Positions 62,639 to 64,000 of a stretch of 64,000 bases of DNA are shown one piece after another. This stretch comes from Simkaniaceae bacterium (GTDB lineage Bacteria; Chlamydiota; Chlamydiia; Chlamydiales; Simkaniaceae), in assembly GCA_018399055.1 (NCBI GenBank), contig CP073762.1, positions 1,612,001 to 1,676,000 of the forward strand, given 5' to 3'. A program made the translations under genes and the position numbers. Below the pieces are notes generated by a model. The model worked only from the letters and a program-made list of their open reading frames with translations, searched no databases and was not told the DNA's origin. How positions within the stretch are numbered: position 1 is the first letter of the stretch; each line of letters begins with the position of its first letter.

Positions 62639-64000
62639 ATGCGTCTTTTTTTATCTGGAATTGTTTTAGTTATCTGCCTATTTTCTACGCAAGTTGAAGG
62701 GAAAGAAACGGGAGCAAGTAACTCCATAGCTTATGGTAAGCGTTACCCAAGTTATAAAAACACCCCAGGAAAAACTTTTTCGCAGCCTTTTATTGATGTC
62801 GCCAAGGCTTGCACTCCCTCTGTAGTCTTCATCAGGGCAGAAGGAGGAATGGAAAGCGGTTCTAACCAGATGTTCAATGATGACTTCTTCAATCACTTTT
62901 TTGGAGGACCTCCAAGACGCCCTCAGCAGCCGCAGGTGAGTCAGGGATCAGGATTCATTATCTCGAAAGAGGGCCATATCATGACTAACCTTCATGTCGT
63001 GAGAGGAGCCAAGAAATTGACTGTAACACTTCAAGATGGCACAAACCGCCAAGTATCGGCAACTTACATCGGTGGAGATAGCCATACCGATATTGCTGTG
63101 ATCAAACTTGACGACGCGTATGGGAATAATTATCCCTTTTTGGAATTGGGAGACTCGGATGATTTAGAAGTTGGTGAATGGGTTGTTGCCATTGGAAATC
63201 CCTTCTCTTTAGAGGCGAGTGTTTCTGCTGGAATCATTAGTGCAAAAGGCCGCCAAGGACTTCAAATTACCGACTACGAAGATTTCATTCAGACCGATGC
63301 AGCTATTAACCCAGGAAATTCTGGGGGACCTCTAATTGACCTCGATAAGAAAGTTGTGGGGATGAACACCGCGATTGTTTCCCAATCGGGAGGCTACATG
63401 GGAATTGGGTTTGCCATTCCGAGCAATATTTTAATGAATATCAAAGAGCAGCTCGTTGAAAATGGTGTCGTCACTCGTGGGTTTTTAGGGGTATCCCTGC
63501 AACCCATTGATAGCGACCTTGCTGAAGCATTTGGAACAAGCACAACTCAAGGAGCTCTTGTTGTCGATATCGTTGAAGGATCTCCTGCCGAAGAAGCAGG
63601 CCTCAAACAGGGTGATATTATCACAAAGATGAATGGAATGCCTGTGAAAGGACCTGGACAATTGCGCAATGATGTCGTGCTTCTACCTCCAGGAACCAAG
63701 GTGAATCTTACGATCAATCGCAACGGTAAAACAATGAACCTACCTGTCACTTTGGGAACCTTCGGAGCGAACACCTTAGTGTCTAGCACAACTGCTTCCC
63801 AGCACCTTGGATTCTCTGTTGACAACCTCACCAATCAAAACATTCAACAATACAAATTCAACCAAGATGACAAAGGGGTGGTGGTTGTTACCGTTGAAGC
63901 AAATACGCCTGCCGATCGCGCGGGAATCAAACCAGGATTCCTTGTGATGGCCGTGAATCACCAAAAGATCACCACTGTCACGGAGTTTAACGAATCTCTC
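62639..64000 (+). CDS. htrA: DegP/HtrA periplasmic serine protease, 3' end outside window
   Basis: 454 codons seen, no stop before the window edge. A signal peptide (MRLFLSGIVLVICLFSTQVEG) follows ATG 62639, with AGGAG upstream. Catalytic His in IMTNLHVV, Asp in HTDIAVIKL and Ser in INPGNSGGPLIDL; PDZ1 (RGFLGVSLQPID...AGLKQGDIITKMNG) is complete and PDZ2 is cut. It degrades or refolds misfolded envelope proteins. Chlamydial HtrA is CT823 and stands next to CT824, as here. Confidence 0.96.
   Translation, partial: MRLFLSGIVLVICLFSTQVEGKETGASNSIAYGKRYPSYKNTPGKTFSQPFIDVAKACTPSVVFIRAEGGMESGSNQMFNDDFFNHFFGGPPRRPQQPQVSQGSGFIISKEGHIMTNLHVVRGAKKLTVTLQDGTNRQVSATYIGGDSHTDIAVIKLDDAYGNNYPFLELGDSDDLEVGEWVVAIGNPFSLEASVSAGIISAKGRQGLQITDYEDFIQTDAAINPGNSGGPLIDLDKKVVGMNTAIVSQSGGYMGIGFAIPSNILMNIKEQLVENGVVTRGFLGVSLQPIDSDLAEAFGTSTTQGALVVDIVEGSPAEEAGLKQGDIITKMNGMPVKGPGQLRNDVVLLPPGTKVNLTINRNGKTMNLPVTLGTFGANTLVSSTTASQHLGFSVDNLTNQNIQQYKFNQDDKGVVVVTVEANTPADRAGIKPGFLVMAVNHQKITTVTEFNESL

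Noticed and set aside
1-64000. CRISPR array or cas genes
   Set aside because: No regularly spaced short repeats with unique spacers and no cas-like protein; the only tandem arrays are the coding repeats in the helicase and Ala-rich genes.

Overview
The window reads as a chromosome segment of an environmental chlamydia (order Chlamydiales, outside the genus Chlamydia; Simkania, Waddlia and Parachlamydia relatives are the natural comparison). The evidence is gene content and order. RmuC, PssA, NrdA, NrdB, an insulinase-type M16 protease and HtrA form an interrupted and rearranged version of the CT823-CT828 block of Chlamydia trachomatis. PhoH followed by two unnamed proteins has the order of CT015-CT016-CT017. 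IleRS is of the eukaryote-like type, and NrdB carries the class Ic Phe in place of the radical Tyr. A cytochrome bo oxidase operon and many insertion sequences fit the larger environmental genomes. The species is inference; I ran no search.

Layout. 1-4490: partial cell-wall amidase and ileS on the minus strand, a long imperfect palindrome, then tmRNA with its terminator. 4490-12450: accessory region with an APH(9)-like kinase, two GNAT acetyltransferases, a broken DUF4431 gene, a PadR/SRPBCC pair, a winged-helix plus nucleotidyltransferase pair, and three IS5-type elements. Two of these elements split genes, and removing the element plus one target duplication restores the reading frame. Two copies of a 34-bp repeat ending like the tmRNA 3' end lie at 6820 and 12409, which suggests past integration at ssrA. 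12500-22500: TetR/SnoaL pair, MarR relic, cold-shock protein, outer-membrane proteins, YjdM, RimB-RimK, an amidohydrolase, a phosphotransferase, a SulP transporter, a broken nucleoside deaminase and a cyclase. 22600-32430: DEAD-box helicase with a tandem-repeat tail, a decayed second copy of the winged-helix/nucleotidyltransferase pair behind a perfect 36-bp palindrome, carbonic anhydrase, an IS256-type element, the cyoABCDE operon and an RpiB-like gene. 32430-46900: an IS1202-like element with a 17-bp target duplication, MscS channel, MsrB, a protein-kinase-like gene, the PhoH-CT016-CT017 block, ferritin-like DUF455, PutP, RmuC and a protein with a degenerate Fic-like motif. 46900-64000: DUF924, MsrQ-like protein, PssA, membrane-anchored carbonic anhydrase, NrdAB with a candidate NrdR box, three long lineage-specific proteins (one with the residues of a 2-oxoglutarate oxygenase), an APS-kinase-like protein, M16 protease and partial HtrA.

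How it works together. Housekeeping genes (translation, tmRNA rescue, respiration, dNTP and phospholipid synthesis, envelope proteolysis) are intact and sit in short operons with ATGA overlaps. The accessory stretches are decaying: I count five broken or interrupted ancestral genes with recognisable products, plus smaller remnants, and five IS elements. The most interesting recurring unit is the winged-helix plus nucleotidyltransferase module. It occurs twice, each time directly behind a large palindrome, which suggests an autoregulated toxin-antitoxin-like or defence-like system.
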